Of a DNA stretch of 64,000 bases, positions 16,022 through 26,352 are shown in pieces. Numbering within the stretch: position 1 is the stretch's first letter; each line of letters starts with the position of its first letter. The translations under genes and the position numbers were made by a program. Below the pieces are notes generated by a model. The model was given only the letters and a program-made list of their open reading frames with translations. It was not told the origin of the DNA and did not search any database. This stretch comes from Clostridia bacterium (GTDB lineage: Bacteria; Bacillota; Clostridia; Oscillospirales; CAG-272), in the NCBI GenBank assembly GCA_017462485.1, contig JAFTRA010000015.1, positions 34,609-98,608 on the forward strand, written 5' to 3'.

Positions 16022-19000
16022 TCAGACATCAAGAGTTATTACTTTGCCATCCTCATATACGAATACCAAGCCATCGGTATATTCGGTAGTGTCTGCAAGG
16101 ATAAGAACCCAGTCGTAAACACCTGCAGAGATCTCTCTGTTTACGCACTTAGCTCCGAGAGGAAGCTCGATAGTTCCGTCGGTCTTAACGGTACAACCGT
16201 CAGCGAACGAAACGCTTCCGTCTGCGTTGAACCTCGTGTAAGGTGTAAACGTAGCATTTCCGTACGAAGCCGAAGCAGAGATGATGGATACGTTACCCTG
16301 TTCGTCAATAGTAACTCTCGTGTAGTACCAGTAAATATATCCGGCACTTGTATAATATCTAAGAGTTCCGACAACGTAAGTCATATCACCATCTTCGATG
16401 ATAATTATATCGTATGCTGTGGGATCGAAGGAAGCTGCGAAGGTAATAAGTCCGTCCTCGCCTATCGTGTAGAGAGAAGAATCGGTAATAACGTGGAAGA
16501 CTACACCATCAGTATTATTAGAAGGATAGTTAAGAACTCCGTCCTTTATGTTGATAAGGTAGTCGTCAGCTCTGTTTTTGCCTTCCGACTCGGGAGAATA
16601 GAGCGAACCGTCTTTATCGAAGTAGCACGTTTCGTCGATGAATACGGTGCCGTCAGGAAGCAATCCATCCCAATATCCACCGGAAGCAACTGAATAAATA
16701 TTACCGTTTGCGTTTATCTCCCAATCCGAAGTAGCGGGCGCACCGTTATTTGTGGAAATTACGGGAGCCTTTACGTCAGGCGTCTCGAACGTACTGGTCT
16801 TCAAGAGTATTGAACCGTCAGAGCCCATAATAGTAGCATCTGTGCTCCAGAGCCAATAAAGATTCTCGATATAGTTCCAGTTCAAATCGGTAGCCTCGCT
16901 GTACGTCGAGTGGATATAATCAGCAGTCATATACGACTCAGCGAAGTATATGATACAGTCGCTGGAAAGACCCTCGAAGGGCTTAGCACCGATATCAAAA
17001 CCGTTAGCCGAAGGAATCATTACGAGTCTGAGAGCAGGACAGTTCTTGAATACGCCGTCCTTGATATCCTCGATACCCATGTACTTAGGATATTCGTAGT
17101 CCTCGTCATCGGTACCGGGAAGAGATACTTTCGTAAGCTTAGTACAGTCAGCAAAGACGAACGCACCGAATGCTGTAGGCTTATAATCGATTTGAGTATA
17201 ATCACCCTTAATAGGTGTCTGTCCGTTACATCCGTAAACGTCGTTGTACATATTAACCTCAACAAGAGACGTACAACCTGCGAATGCATAGTCACCGATA
17301 CCAAACATATCAGTTGCGAAGTCTATATCGGTAAGAGAGGTACAACCCTCAAACGCATGAGCGCCGATGTTGTTAATGTACGAAAGATCGATAGACTCAA
17401 GAGACGTGCATCCCTTAAATGCCGCAGAGTAAGTGCCTGTACCATACTTCTTGAAGTAGTGCGAGCCCGTGTACTGCTGGAAGCCGATGAACTCAACCTC
17501 GCCGAGCGTAGTGATACCGGCGGGAAGATCAACTTCCTCAAGAGAAGTACAGTTCATAAAGAACTCTGCGCCAAGGTTGCCCTGAACACCGTTATGAATT
17601 GTAACGGAAGAAAGGTTGGAGCAGCCCGAGAGAACGCCCTTAACGTCAAGGCTGGTTACAGTCGTGGGAACAGTGAACTCGGTAATACCGGTGTTCGCAA
17701 GCATATATTCGGAAAGACCTGTGGTCTGATGAGGAATCGTAATATTCGCAAGAGAGGTACAATCCTTGAATACGCGAGCGCCAAGAGTGATAGCCGACGT
17801 TCTGTTAACGAAATTAACGGTCTCAAGAGAGCTACAGCCTTCAAATGCACCGTTACCAACAGTCGACGTTACCTCAGGAATGGTAAATGCGGTAAGAGAG
17901 GTACAATTCTTGAATGCGTCGTCGCCGATAGCAGTGATACTATTGGTAATAGTAACTGTCTCGAGCTTCTTAGAGTTCATAAATGCCATCGCAGGAATTT
18001 CAGTAACCTTTTCGGGTATAGAAATGCTTACGATCTGAGAATCACAGAACGCGCCCTTAGCGATAACGCCTACGGTAGAGGGAACCTGATATACTCCACC
18101 TGCGGGTACGTTTGTGGGAAGGTAATAGATAATGGTGAACTTGCCCGAATCCATCAAAGCACCGTCTAAGAGTACGTAGTCAGTGTTTGCAGAATCGAAG
18201 TTGAAGTTAACGAGTGAAGGACAGTTGATGAAGGGGTTACCCGTAATGTTCATAACGCTTGCGGGAATATTTACCGTTTCAAGCTCTGTACAGTTAGAGA
18301 ATACGCCCGTTCCGATAGTCTCAACACCGCTTGCAATCCTAGCTTCAACAAGGCCCGAGCAATTCTCAAACGCGAAGTCTCCTATGGAAGCAACGGTCGA
18401 AGGAATCGAAACCTCAGCAAGATTTACGCATCCGGAGAATGCATAGTTGCTTACAGCAGTAAGAGTTGCAGGAAGTGAAACTGCGGAAAGTCCGCTGTCC
18501 TCAAAGATGTTAGCGCCGATGGTAGCAACGCTGTCGGGAAGCGTGATAGATTCAAGAGCTGTGGTTCCGCGGAAGATTGCGGACTCAACCTCAGGATCTT
18601 CACCGAGAGCCTTGATAGCGCAATTTTCGTCAAATACTACGGATTCAAGAGCCGAGCAGCCATCGAATGCAAAGTTGCCGATAGCTTCAACCTTCTCGCC
18701 GATTTCAACAGCCTCGAGAGAGGAGCAGTTACGGAACGCTGCCTCACCGATGGTTTCAACAGATGCGGGAAGAGTGAAGTTTACAAGATTTGTACAACCG
18801 TCGAATGCGCCGGCACCGATAGTCTTAACGCTATCAGGAAGCACAACGGTCTCAAGCTTAGTCATACCCTTGAAGAAGTCTGCGGGAAGATCGGTCCATT
18901 TACCGCCGATAACAACGCTCTTAAGGTTCGAGCATCCAACGAATGCGTTAGCACCAAGAGTAACTATGGTATCGGGAATAACGATATTCTCAAGAGAAGT

Positions 19001-22000
19001 ACAGCCGTAGAAGGTCTCGCCGGGGATATTCGTAAGAAGGCTTCCGTCTGCGAACGTAACGTTCTTAAGCGAACGGCAGTCCTCGAATACGCCCAATGCA
19101 TAGCTTTCTTCTTCGAACGAAGTAACAGAAGCAGGAATGGTTATCGACTCAAGAGCATAGCACTTGTAGAATGCGTTTCCGCCGATATACATAAGTCCTT
19201 CGGGCAAGGTAACGTTCTTAAGAGCGCTACAACCGTTGAACGTGTATTTCGGAAGAGTGGTAATACCGTTAGGAAGAACGATAGTCTCAAGCGCTGTGCA
19301 AGAGTAAAATACGCTATCGCCCATATCTGTTACGGTATCGGGAAGCTCTACGTTAGCAAGCAGGTCGTTATAGTAGAACGCATAGCCGCCTACTTTATTG
19401 AGAATGGAATTTGTAGCAACCTTAAACGTTGTAAGGTTTGGCATATCGTAGAATGAGTATTCACCAATTTCAACAACGCTTGCAGGAAGCGTAACCTCTG
19501 CCATAGCAGAGCCTCTGAACGCGTTGTCCGCTATTTTGATAATACCCTCATGAAGAACAACAGCATATGGGAAGTATGAGAGCGCCGATGCTTCGATAAC
19601 GGTAACACGGTCGTCGATATCAAACGCAGTCTTGGTTCCCATATCAACTCTGGGAGGAACGTACATAAGAATAGTCATATCCTCGCTGTAAAGAGCGCCG
19701 TCAACAAGCTCGAGATAGGGGTTATCATCAGGAAGATATATCTTCTGAAGAGAGCCTGCGCTATACGAGGTGAAGATAGAGCCGCCGTTAGAAGCGATAG
19801 TACTCTTAATAATGGAGTTAAGAGTTACCTCTTTAAGAGTTGTGTTAAACGCGCCGGAGCCTACAACCTCAAGAGTGTCGGGGAATACGAAGCTTGCGAA
19901 CTGACCGTTAGAGAACGCAGACGCGCCAAGCGTGTGGAGCTGAGTGCCCTCTTCCCAGGTCATTTCTTTAAGCTGACAAGAAGCAAATGCATACTCGTCA
20001 ATTATCTTAACGCTTGCGGGAATGTTGAGAAGCTTATAAACTCTGCAGTTTGTGAATGACCAGTAAGCGATCTTCTCAACAGTAGAGCCTGCAGCGAAAT
20101 CAACAAGCTCAAGATAGCTGTTGTTGGAGAAGCAGTTATCCTGCATAGAGCCAACCTTGGGAAGAAGAAGCTCTGTAAGTCCGCCGTTGTCACCTGCAGC
20201 ATATTGACCGAAATCAACAGGGCCTGCGTTACGGTTGAAGGTGAGCGCGAATTCCGCATCCTCATAAACATCACCGATATTTAAGAATGCATAGCTTCCG
20301 ACAGCCGCAAGGTGAGCAGGCAATACTACCTCTTTAAGATAGAAGTTTTCCTTGCCCCATTCGTTAGAAACACCACCGAATACAGCGTATATGTCATCAT
20401 CGTATTCAGCACGCATAACGGTACCTATACGAAGAGTAGCCTCACCGTTCCAGTTCTGCATTTCTTCGAAGACAACCTTCTGAACCTTTGCGCCTGTGAA
20501 CGCCAGGTTTTGAACGAGAGTTACCGTTGAAGGAACAGAAACCACGCCGGTCTTAGCTCTGGGACAGTAAACAAGAGTTGTGGGATTACCGTTTTCATCA
20601 TTAATATAGAATACACCCTGTACGTCAGAGAACTGTACGCAGTCGTCAGAAACAAAGATGTTCTCAAGCTTTGTACAACCGTCAAATACGGTGTAGAAGG
20701 ACGTAATCGAAATACCGCTACCTACGGTTATTGAATCGTAGATTCTTTCAAGACGCTTAGGAAGCGTGATGGAAACGAGGTTAGTGTCATTTGCGAATGC
20801 GTAGTCGTTAATACTAAGAGGAGTATTAGCCGTATCAGGAGCCGCAAACTCCATAGTAGTGAGTGCTGTCATATCCGCAAAGGCATACTTACCAATGTCG
20901 GTAACCGTGGAAGGAATGGTAACGGAGGCGATAACGTTATTGTATCTGAATGCCTCTACACCAATGCTCACAAGTCCCTCGGGAAGTGCGATTGCAGAGA
21001 ATCTGTTATTGTAGAATGCATACTCTCCAACAGTCGTGAGCTTAGAACCCGCGGGAAGAGTTACAGTCGTGAGTGTGGTAAGATTATAGAATGCCTTAAC
21101 ACCTACAACCTGAGTTCTCGAGGAGAGATTTGCGGTTGCGAGAGCAGTACCCTCGAATACACCGATTTCATCCTCAGCGCTACCGATTACAAGTGCTTTG
21201 GTTCCCTCTTCTACCGTGAAGGTAGTAAGGTTCTTACACTTGTAGAACGCACCCTCACCGATGGTTTCAACCGATGCGGGAACAGAAATGCTTCCTATCA
21301 TTGTATAAGCAAATGCGTAATCACCGATAGACTTAACGGTTTCGGGAATAACTACGGTTCCGAATACGTTTTCGGTTGCAGTCTTGCCAAGACCGGAGAG
21401 ATAGAACGCATAATCGCCTATTTCAGTAAGCTGTGAAGGAAGAGTTATAGCGTTAAGCTCGGGACAGTTAGCGAATGCGTGATCTCCGATAGTGATAGCG
21501 GAGGTCGTCTCGAACGTAACGTTTTCAAGGTAAATACATCCGTCGAACGCATTTGCGCCGATTTCGGTAATACCTGCGGGAATAGTAAGAGATACAATCT
21601 TGTGGTTAGACTGGAATGCTGCCGCGCCAATCTTAGTAAGAGTAGCGGGAAGAGTTCCGAAATCAAGAGCCTTAGCTCTCGGATAGTACATAATCTCGGT
21701 CTTATTCTTGTTGTAAAGAACACCGTCCTCTGCAACGAGCGCAGGGTTATCAGCGTGAACCGTGATTGTGGTTATGTTGTTACAGCCCTCGAATACCGAG
21801 CCGTCGAATACGGTAACGGTTGCGGGAAGACTGATAGATGTAAGCTGTGCGCAGCCGGAGAATACGAAGTCACCGAATGCGATGTCAACTCCGCCATCAG
21901 CAAAAGTAACACTCTGAATGCCGTTGCATCCCGAGAATGCTCTGTCGCCAATGTACTTTGTGGTTGCGGGAATCTTAAGTGAAGGTATTCTGCTACAACC

Positions 22001-25000
22001 GTTGAATGCGTTAGCTTCTATTTGCTCAATGTTCGAAGTAGTCGAGAAGTAGAGCTCGCCTATTGCGGTACAACCCTCAAACGCAGATGCGCCGATAGTA
22101 ACAGCACCAAGATCTACGTCGCTTACGTCAGAATCCGCAAATTTTACGGAGGTAAGGCCGGTATTTTCCTTGAATGCGCCCTCACCGATAACGAGATCAG
22201 AGTTACGTCCGCCCTCGAAGGTAACGGTCTTAATAGCGCCGCAGCCTGCGAATGCGTTCTTACCAATCTCAATGGTCTTATTGTGAGCAACTACGGAAGT
22301 GATGCCTGCACGTCCTGCGAATGCACTCTCGCCGATAGCAAGAATAGATGCGGGAATTTCAACTGCACCGGTTCTGGTTACGGGGCAGTAAAGTATGGTA
22401 TCACAAGCGCCGTTGGTAAGCATACCGTTAACGGAACCGTAGTTCACTCCGCCCTCTTCTACGTTGATGTTTTCAAGAGCGATACAAGCGTCGAACGTCG
22501 TAAGATCGAGGTTCTCAGCACGTGCGGGAAGCGTAATGGTCTTAAGCTTCTTAACCTCGTTGAACGCTGTAGACTCGATTTTAAGAGGAGCAGTGCCGCC
22601 CTCCTCAAATACGATCTCCTCGAGCTTGTTGCAGCGGTAGAATGCCTCATCGGCAATATAAGTTACTTCTTTGGAAATAGTAAGTTTAGTGATATAACTA
22701 GCTCTGTTAAACGCCTTGTGACGAATAGTATCAACCGTATCGGGAACGGTGTATTCGCCTCTTATGCATCTCGGGAAGAGCTCGAGATAGCTTACGCCAA
22801 GGTCGTTACGTATAAGAGCTCCGTCATGAGAGGAATAAACAACCTCGTGGTTGCCTTCTACTACTCTCACGTCTATGTTCTCAAGATAATAGAGGATATC
22901 GAGAGCGCCCGTACCTATAAGAGTTACGGTATTGGGAAGCGATACAGTCTTAATCTGATATTCAGCATCCTCGAAAGCGTTCTCAAGAATAGCGGTAATA
23001 GGCTTACCGTTATACGTGTCGGGAATAACAAGGTCAATTACCTTGTCGATGTTAAATCCGCCGGTAACCGAGTAGGTTCCGTCCTTGTTCTCGATGTACT
23101 CAAGAACACCCTGAGCAAAGTAAGGACGAGCGGTAACATCCTGAATGTTGGTATAAACGCCAACGCTGTCACCTCTTGCGTCGGTGAGCTGGATACCGGT
23201 TCCACCGGGGCCGGTGTACCAACCAAGGAACGCTCCGTCATCGCTCACTGCAACGGGAAGCTTGAAGCCCTGGTTGTAAAGAACGGGTACAGTTTCGCCA
23301 TTCGTTACTCCGCTTACGCCTTCTTCAACGTTAAGGGTAACGTTATACTTGTTAGGTGCCCAGTCAGCATAAAGAACAATGTTGTCCTTCTCGTTGTAGT
23401 ACGCATCTGTGTAATGCTTACCGTTGCTGTCAGACGCCTTGGGTGTGTTATACCATCCGGAGAAGGTATAGCCGGGGCGTGTCGAGTTTGTAGGAAGATT
23501 TACAAGATCTCCCGCAGCAACGTAGATAGGCTTAACGCCTGTTCCGAGACGGCTGTCGAAGGTTATGGAATAAACAGCAACCTCAATTTCATACGTCTCG
23601 TGACCGTTCTCGCTGTAGAAGGTTACCGATACGGTATGAGTTCCGGCGGTTCTGAAGTTAAGAGCGCAGGAATTAGCATCGGTTACGCTTGCTATAACAA
23701 TGCCGTCAATAGCTACGTCGTAAGAGCCTTCGCCAATTACGGGGCTCCAGCTGATAACGCCGTTGGAATATACGAGATTACCATCAAAGCCGTTGTTCTT
23801 AGCGGTGATTACATCGCTATATACAGAGCTCTTATCGGTAGCAGTTGCCTTAACGCTTACAGTAACGATTTCGCCGTTCGCAAAGGTTGTGTCAACCTCG
23901 GAAAGATCAAGAGATGCTACATTAGTCTCAAACTCCTTAGCGCCAACCTTGACTGTGTAAGAGGTTGCGCCCGTAACGGCATTCCAAGAAACGACAGTAC
24001 CGTTTATTCTAACGCCGGTAGGAGCGGCCAAGGTAGTCTTTGTATAAGTTACTACAGCAGCCTCTGCGGAAAGATATCCTGTCGTTACAGGAGTAACCTT
24101 AACGGTGACTTCGCCTGCGGAAAGCTCCTTAAGTGAATAGGAAGCTTCGTTAACGTAAACCGTAGGAAGAGTGCTATTTCCAACAGTAACGTTTACTGCA
24201 TAGTAAGCAGCATTTTTAACGGGAGTCCATACAACAGTCTCTGTCGTTGCATCAACAGTGATCTCTGTAACCTTATCAAGCTTCTTTTCACAAACGAAAG
24301 CCTCGGAAACGGACGGAGCATAGCCGTTCTTAACAGCGGTAACAACGATCTCGATACCGCCCTCCTTCATTTCGCAGTTGGAGAAGTTGAATACGGTAGA
24401 CTTACCGTTATCAATCTTTTCATGCTTGTGATTTGCATTTCCGCACTTAACGGTGATGTAATACTTGTCTGCGCCTACCGAATTGAAGATAAGCGTAGAG
24501 GGCTCAACAACCGTGAACAGAGATACTCTGTCAAGAGCCTTCGAATTGTAATATCTTACAGTAGTGTCGGAATTATTGGCAGTGTTGGTGGCTACGGCAG
24601 TAACCTCAATCACATAACCGCCTGCCTTAGCAAAGTCAAAGTTCAACGTAGCCGAGCTGACGTTGTCTTCAAAAGCAACGATTCCGTCTGGTGCGGTAAT
24701 CTTAACGGCATAGGTCGATGCGCTGTCAACGGTTGCCCAAGCAAGACCGTTTTCGGTTACGTTAACAAGGGGAGCCGCAAGCTTATTGCCCTCGGTCTTT
24801 ACCCATACCGCAAAGAGTGTGGTGTTTGCGTTAAATACAGTGTCCTCGCTATACTTAGAGGTGAGCTTCTCACCATCCTCGTAATCGCTTATCCACCATC
24901 CGCCGAAGGTGTATCCTTCTTTGGTAGGAACAGGAACGTTGTAGAGCTTTCCACCGAACGTGGCCATTTCTTCGATGTCAGCACCCTCAAAGTCCACAGT

Positions 25001-25642
25001 GTATTCGACCTGGCCTACTACCTTCTCTGCCCATTTAGCATAGAGAGTTGTATCGCCTGTGATAATTGTCGAGCCGAATATGTAGGGGGTGGTCATTTCT
25101 TCATCGGTATACCAACCAATAAAGAGACTGCCGTTCTTCGTAGGATCGTCGGGCTGAGGAACGGTTTTTCCGTTAACTACTGTTACACTTCCAGTAGCGC
25201 TCTCACCGCCGTTCGCATTGAAGGTTACGGTAAAGTTGACTTTCTTCAGGAATCTGATTTCCTGATTGTTGTAAGTGAAGGTAAGCACGTTACCTGCGAG
25301 CTTTGCGGTAGCTTCACCGTTAGAATCCTTTGTAAAGTCAAAGGTCAAAGTATCGCCGGATACGGTGTATTCACCTACTTTTGCAACTCCATCATTGAGA
25401 GTGAACTGATTTCCGCTATGCAGATGGAGTGTGTATTCTCCGCTATCCGCATCGAAATAATATATACCGGTTTCAGGTCCCTCTGAAATTTCAGGAGCTT
25501 TGGTTCCGCCGCGTACGCCAAGCACGATAGCGACTATGATTGCCGCGATAAGAAGAATTGATGTTACAAGAGCAACCCAGAACCATTTGTTCATCTTCTT
25601 CATGGCTGCAAAGACATTGCTGAACCATTCTTTGATTTTCAT
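16022..25642 (-). CDS. Giant membrane-anchored BspA-type LRR surface protein (3206 aa)
   Basis: A single N-terminal membrane helix (about 19-42) after a short basic cytoplasmic tail suggests type II anchoring, with no lipobox and no C-terminal LPXTG. Outside it come a small beta-rich domain (about 55-130), two InlB-type repeats (about 130-285), several fibronectin-III-like units (about 285-700), two more InlB-type repeats (about 700-840), then some 2000 residues of LRR_5 repeats (about 845-2885; motif I(G/A)xxAFxGCxxL). A unique beta-rich, Tyr-rich C-terminal domain of about 320 residues ends the protein. I chose ATG 25642 rather than 25648 because AGGAGG is 8 bases from the former and almost touches the latter. 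It has its own promoter and terminator. Likely a long adhesive or scaffolding filament; the ligand is unknown. Confidence 0.92.
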   Translation of the reverse strand: MKIKEWFSNVFAAMKKMNKWFWVALVTSILLIAAIIVAIVLGVRGGTKAPEISEGPETGIYYFDADSGEYTLHLHSGNQFTLNDGVAKVGEYTVSGDTLTFDFTKDSNGEATAKLAGNVLTFTYNNQEIRFLKKVNFTVTFNANGGESATGSVTVVNGKTVPQPDDPTKNGSLFIGWYTDEEMTTPYIFGSTIITGDTTLYAKWAEKVVGQVEYTVDFEGADIEEMATFGGKLYNVPVPTKEGYTFGGWWISDYEDGEKLTSKYSEDTVFNANTTLFAVWVKTEGNKLAAPLVNVTENGLAWATVDSASTYAVKITAPDGIVAFEDNVSSATLNFDFAKAGGYVIEVTAVATNTANNSDTTVRYYNSKALDRVSLFTVVEPSTLIFNSVGADKYYITVKCGNANHKHEKIDNGKSTVFNFSNCEMKEGGIEIVVTAVKNGYAPSVSEAFVCEKKLDKVTEITVDATTETVVWTPVKNAAYYAVNVTVGNSTLPTVYVNEASYSLKELSAGEVTVKVTPVTTGYLSAEAAVVTYTKTTLAAPTGVRINGTVVSWNAVTGATSYTVKVGAKEFETNVASLDLSEVDTTFANGEIVTVSVKATATDKSSVYSDVITAKNNGFDGNLVYSNGVISWSPVIGEGSYDVAIDGIVIASVTDANSCALNFRTAGTHTVSVTFYSENGHETYEIEVAVYSITFDSRLGTGVKPIYVAAGDLVNLPTNSTRPGYTFSGWYNTPKASDSNGKHYTDAYYNEKDNIVLYADWAPNKYNVTLNVEEGVSGVTNGETVPVLYNQGFKLPVAVSDDGAFLGWYTGPGGTGIQLTDARGDSVGVYTNIQDVTARPYFAQGVLEYIENKDGTYSVTGGFNIDKVIDLVIPDTYNGKPITAILENAFEDAEYQIKTVSLPNTVTLIGTGALDILYYLENIDVRVVEGNHEVVYSSHDGALIRNDLGVSYLELFPRCIRGEYTVPDTVDTIRHKAFNRASYITKLTISKEVTYIADEAFYRCNKLEEIVFEEGGTAPLKIESTAFNEVKKLKTITLPARAENLDLTTFDACIALENINVEEGGVNYGSVNGMLTNGACDTILYCPVTRTGAVEIPASILAIGESAFAGRAGITSVVAHNKTIEIGKNAFAGCGAIKTVTFEGGRNSDLVIGEGAFKENTGLTSVKFADSDVSDVDLGAVTIGASAFEGCTAIGELYFSTTSNIEQIEANAFNGCSRIPSLKIPATTKYIGDRAFSGCNGIQSVTFADGGVDIAFGDFVFSGCAQLTSISLPATVTVFDGSVFEGCNNITTITVHADNPALVAEDGVLYNKNKTEIMYYPRAKALDFGTLPATLTKIGAAAFQSNHKIVSLTIPAGITEIGANAFDGCIYLENVTFETTSAITIGDHAFANCPELNAITLPSQLTEIGDYAFYLSGLGKTATENVFGTVVIPETVKSIGDYAFAYTMIGSISVPASVETIGEGAFYKCKNLTTFTVEEGTKALVIGSAEDEIGVFEGTALATANLSSRTQVVGVKAFYNLTTLTTVTLPAGSKLTTVGEYAFYNNRFSAIALPEGLVSIGVEAFRYNNVIASVTIPSTVTDIGKYAFADMTALTTMEFAAPDTANTPLSINDYAFANDTNLVSITLPKRLERIYDSITVGSGISITSFYTVFDGCTKLENIFVSDDCVQFSDVQGVFYINDENGNPTTLVYCPRAKTGVVSVPSTVTLVQNLAFTGAKVQKVVFEEMQNWNGEATLRIGTVMRAEYDDDIYAVFGGVSNEWGKENFYLKEVVLPAHLAAVGSYAFLNIGDVYEDAEFALTFNRNAGPVDFGQYAAGDNGGLTELLLPKVGSMQDNCFSNNSYLELVDFAAGSTVEKIAYWSFTNCRVYKLLNIPASVKIIDEYAFASCQLKEMTWEEGTQLHTLGASAFSNGQFASFVFPDTLEVVGSGAFNTTLKEVTLNSIIKSTIASNGGSIFTSYSAGSLQKIYLPDDNPYLELVDGALYSEDMTILMYVPPRVDMGTKTAFDIDDRVTVIEASALSYFPYAVVLHEGIIKIADNAFRGSAMAEVTLPASVVEIGEYSFYDMPNLTTFKVATNSILNKVGGYAFYYNDLLANVELPDTVTDMGDSVFYSCTALETIVLPNGITTLPKYTFNGCSALKNVTLPEGLMYIGGNAFYKCYALESITIPASVTSFEEESYALGVFEDCRSLKNVTFADGSLLTNIPGETFYGCTSLENIVIPDTIVTLGANAFVGCSNLKSVVIGGKWTDLPADFFKGMTKLETVVLPDSVKTIGAGAFDGCTNLVNFTLPASVETIGEAAFRNCSSLEAVEIGEKVEAIGNFAFDGCSALESVVFDENCAIKALGEDPEVESAIFRGTTALESITLPDSVATIGANIFEDSGLSAVSLPATLTAVSNYAFSGCVNLAEVSIPSTVASIGDFAFENCSGLVEARIASGVETIGTGVFSNCTELETVNIPASVMNITGNPFINCPSLVNFNFDSANTDYVLLDGALMDSGKFTIIYYLPTNVPAGGVYQVPSTVGVIAKGAFCDSQIVSISIPEKVTEIPAMAFMNSKKLETVTITNSITAIGDDAFKNCTSLTAFTIPEVTSTVGNGAFEGCSSLETVNFVNRTSAITLGARVFKDCTSLANITIPHQTTGLSEYMLANTGITEFTVPTTVTSLDVKGVLSGCSNLSSVTIHNGVQGNLGAEFFMNCTSLEEVDLPAGITTLGEVEFIGFQQYTGSHYFKKYGTGTYSAAFKGCTSLESIDLSYINNIGAHAFEGCTSLTDIDFATDMFGIGDYAFAGCTSLVEVNMYNDVYGCNGQTPIKGDYTQIDYKPTAFGAFVFADCTKLTKVSLPGTDDEDYEYPKYMGIEDIKDGVFKNCPALRLVMIPSANGFDIGAKPFEGLSSDCIIYFAESYMTADYIHSTYSEATDLNWNYIENLYWLWSTDATIMGSDGSILLKTSTFETPDVKAPVISTNNGAPATSDWEINANGNIYSVASGGYWDGLLPDGTVFIDETCYFDKDGSLYSPESEGKNRADDYLINIKDGVLNYPSNNTDGVVFHVITDSSLYTIGEDGLITFAASFDPTAYDIIIIEDGDMTYVVGTLRYYTSAGYIYWYYTRVTIDEQGNVSIISASASYGNATFTPYTRFNADGSVSFADGCTVKTDGTIELPLGAKCVNREISAGVYDWVLILADTTEYTDGLVFVYEDGKVITLDV

Positions 25643-25730
25643 ATACATTACCTCCTAATTTGTATGTATACACTGTTATTTTTACCTGAAAATTGTGACC
25701 ACGCAAAATTCAAAAATAAAAATATGCCGT

Positions 25731-25759
25731 ATTATACCATATATAAATTCATTTGTCAA
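25731..25759 (-). promoter_or_regulatory. Sigma-A promoter of the giant LRR gene
   Basis: On the minus strand perfect TTGACA (25754-25759) and TATAAT (25731-25736) boxes with 17-bp spacing, about 90 bp upstream of the start at 25642. Confidence 0.9.
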
Positions 25760-26248
25760 CTAATTTCCAAAATAAATTCCAATTTTTTCAAAAAAATAAC
25801 TTTTTATGCGGTAATCGGCACGCTTCATTGCATAAATATGCGGATTTTCTCGTTGTTTTGTAAGATTTTTTTGCATTTTTTTCGTCTTTTTTGGTAAATG
25901 CCTTAAATCTTTTGCTTGCGAAATCGAACGTCGGTAAAAAGGCTGAAAACGCAGAGATAAGGCGAATAATTATAATGTAGCGTTTTTGAGCTAAATTGCA
26001 CAATATTGTAAACAATAGTTGTCTTATATATGCTATTTACTTTTTAATATCCGCAAGTATATGTAAACTTTAGTTAACTCGATGTTTTTTAGAATCCCCG
26101 CACCGAAGTTAAACCGAGATTTCGCGTTGGCTGAATGCGAAAATGAATTTTTAAAACTCGAAAACTGTCAAATTCAAATATAATTGGCAGCTTGCAAAAA
26201 ACATTTTTTGTTAAGTACTACTAAAAAAGTATATTTATTTAAAATCTA

Positions 26249-26277
26249 TTGACTTTTATTACAACTAATGGTAAAAT
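26249..26277 (+). promoter_or_regulatory. Sigma-A promoter of the subtilase-LRR gene
   Basis: TTGACT (26249-26254) and TAAAAT (26272-26277) with 17-bp spacing, about 75 bp before the ATG at 26353. Confidence 0.75.
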
Positions 26278-26352
26278 GTATAAGTGCAACATATCGCGTA
26301 TTATCGCAATAATTAACTGTGCAATAAAAACAAAACATAAGGAAGACGCAAA

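Larger units (their letters stand above)
25643..26352. other. Divergent intergenic region between the two giant surface-protein genes
   Basis: About 700 bp of AT-rich DNA with no convincing gene. It holds a consensus promoter firing leftward (25731-25759) and one firing rightward (26249-26277). I see no clear operator palindrome between them. Confidence 0.7.

Noticed and set aside
22022-24136. 704-codon open frame on the plus strand opposite the giant LRR gene
   Set aside because: It lies wholly inside the LRR gene on the other strand, has no recognisable domain or ribosome binding site, and such long antisense frames follow from the codon bias of the real gene.
16022-25642. Regular repeats that could suggest a CRISPR array or satellite
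   Set aside because: The repeats are codon-phased, about 23 residues long and degenerate; they encode LRR_5 units.
25788-26015. 75-codon minus-strand frame in the region between the two giant genes
   Set aside because: Lies in AT-rich promoter DNA, no start signal, Lys/Phe-rich composition expected by chance.
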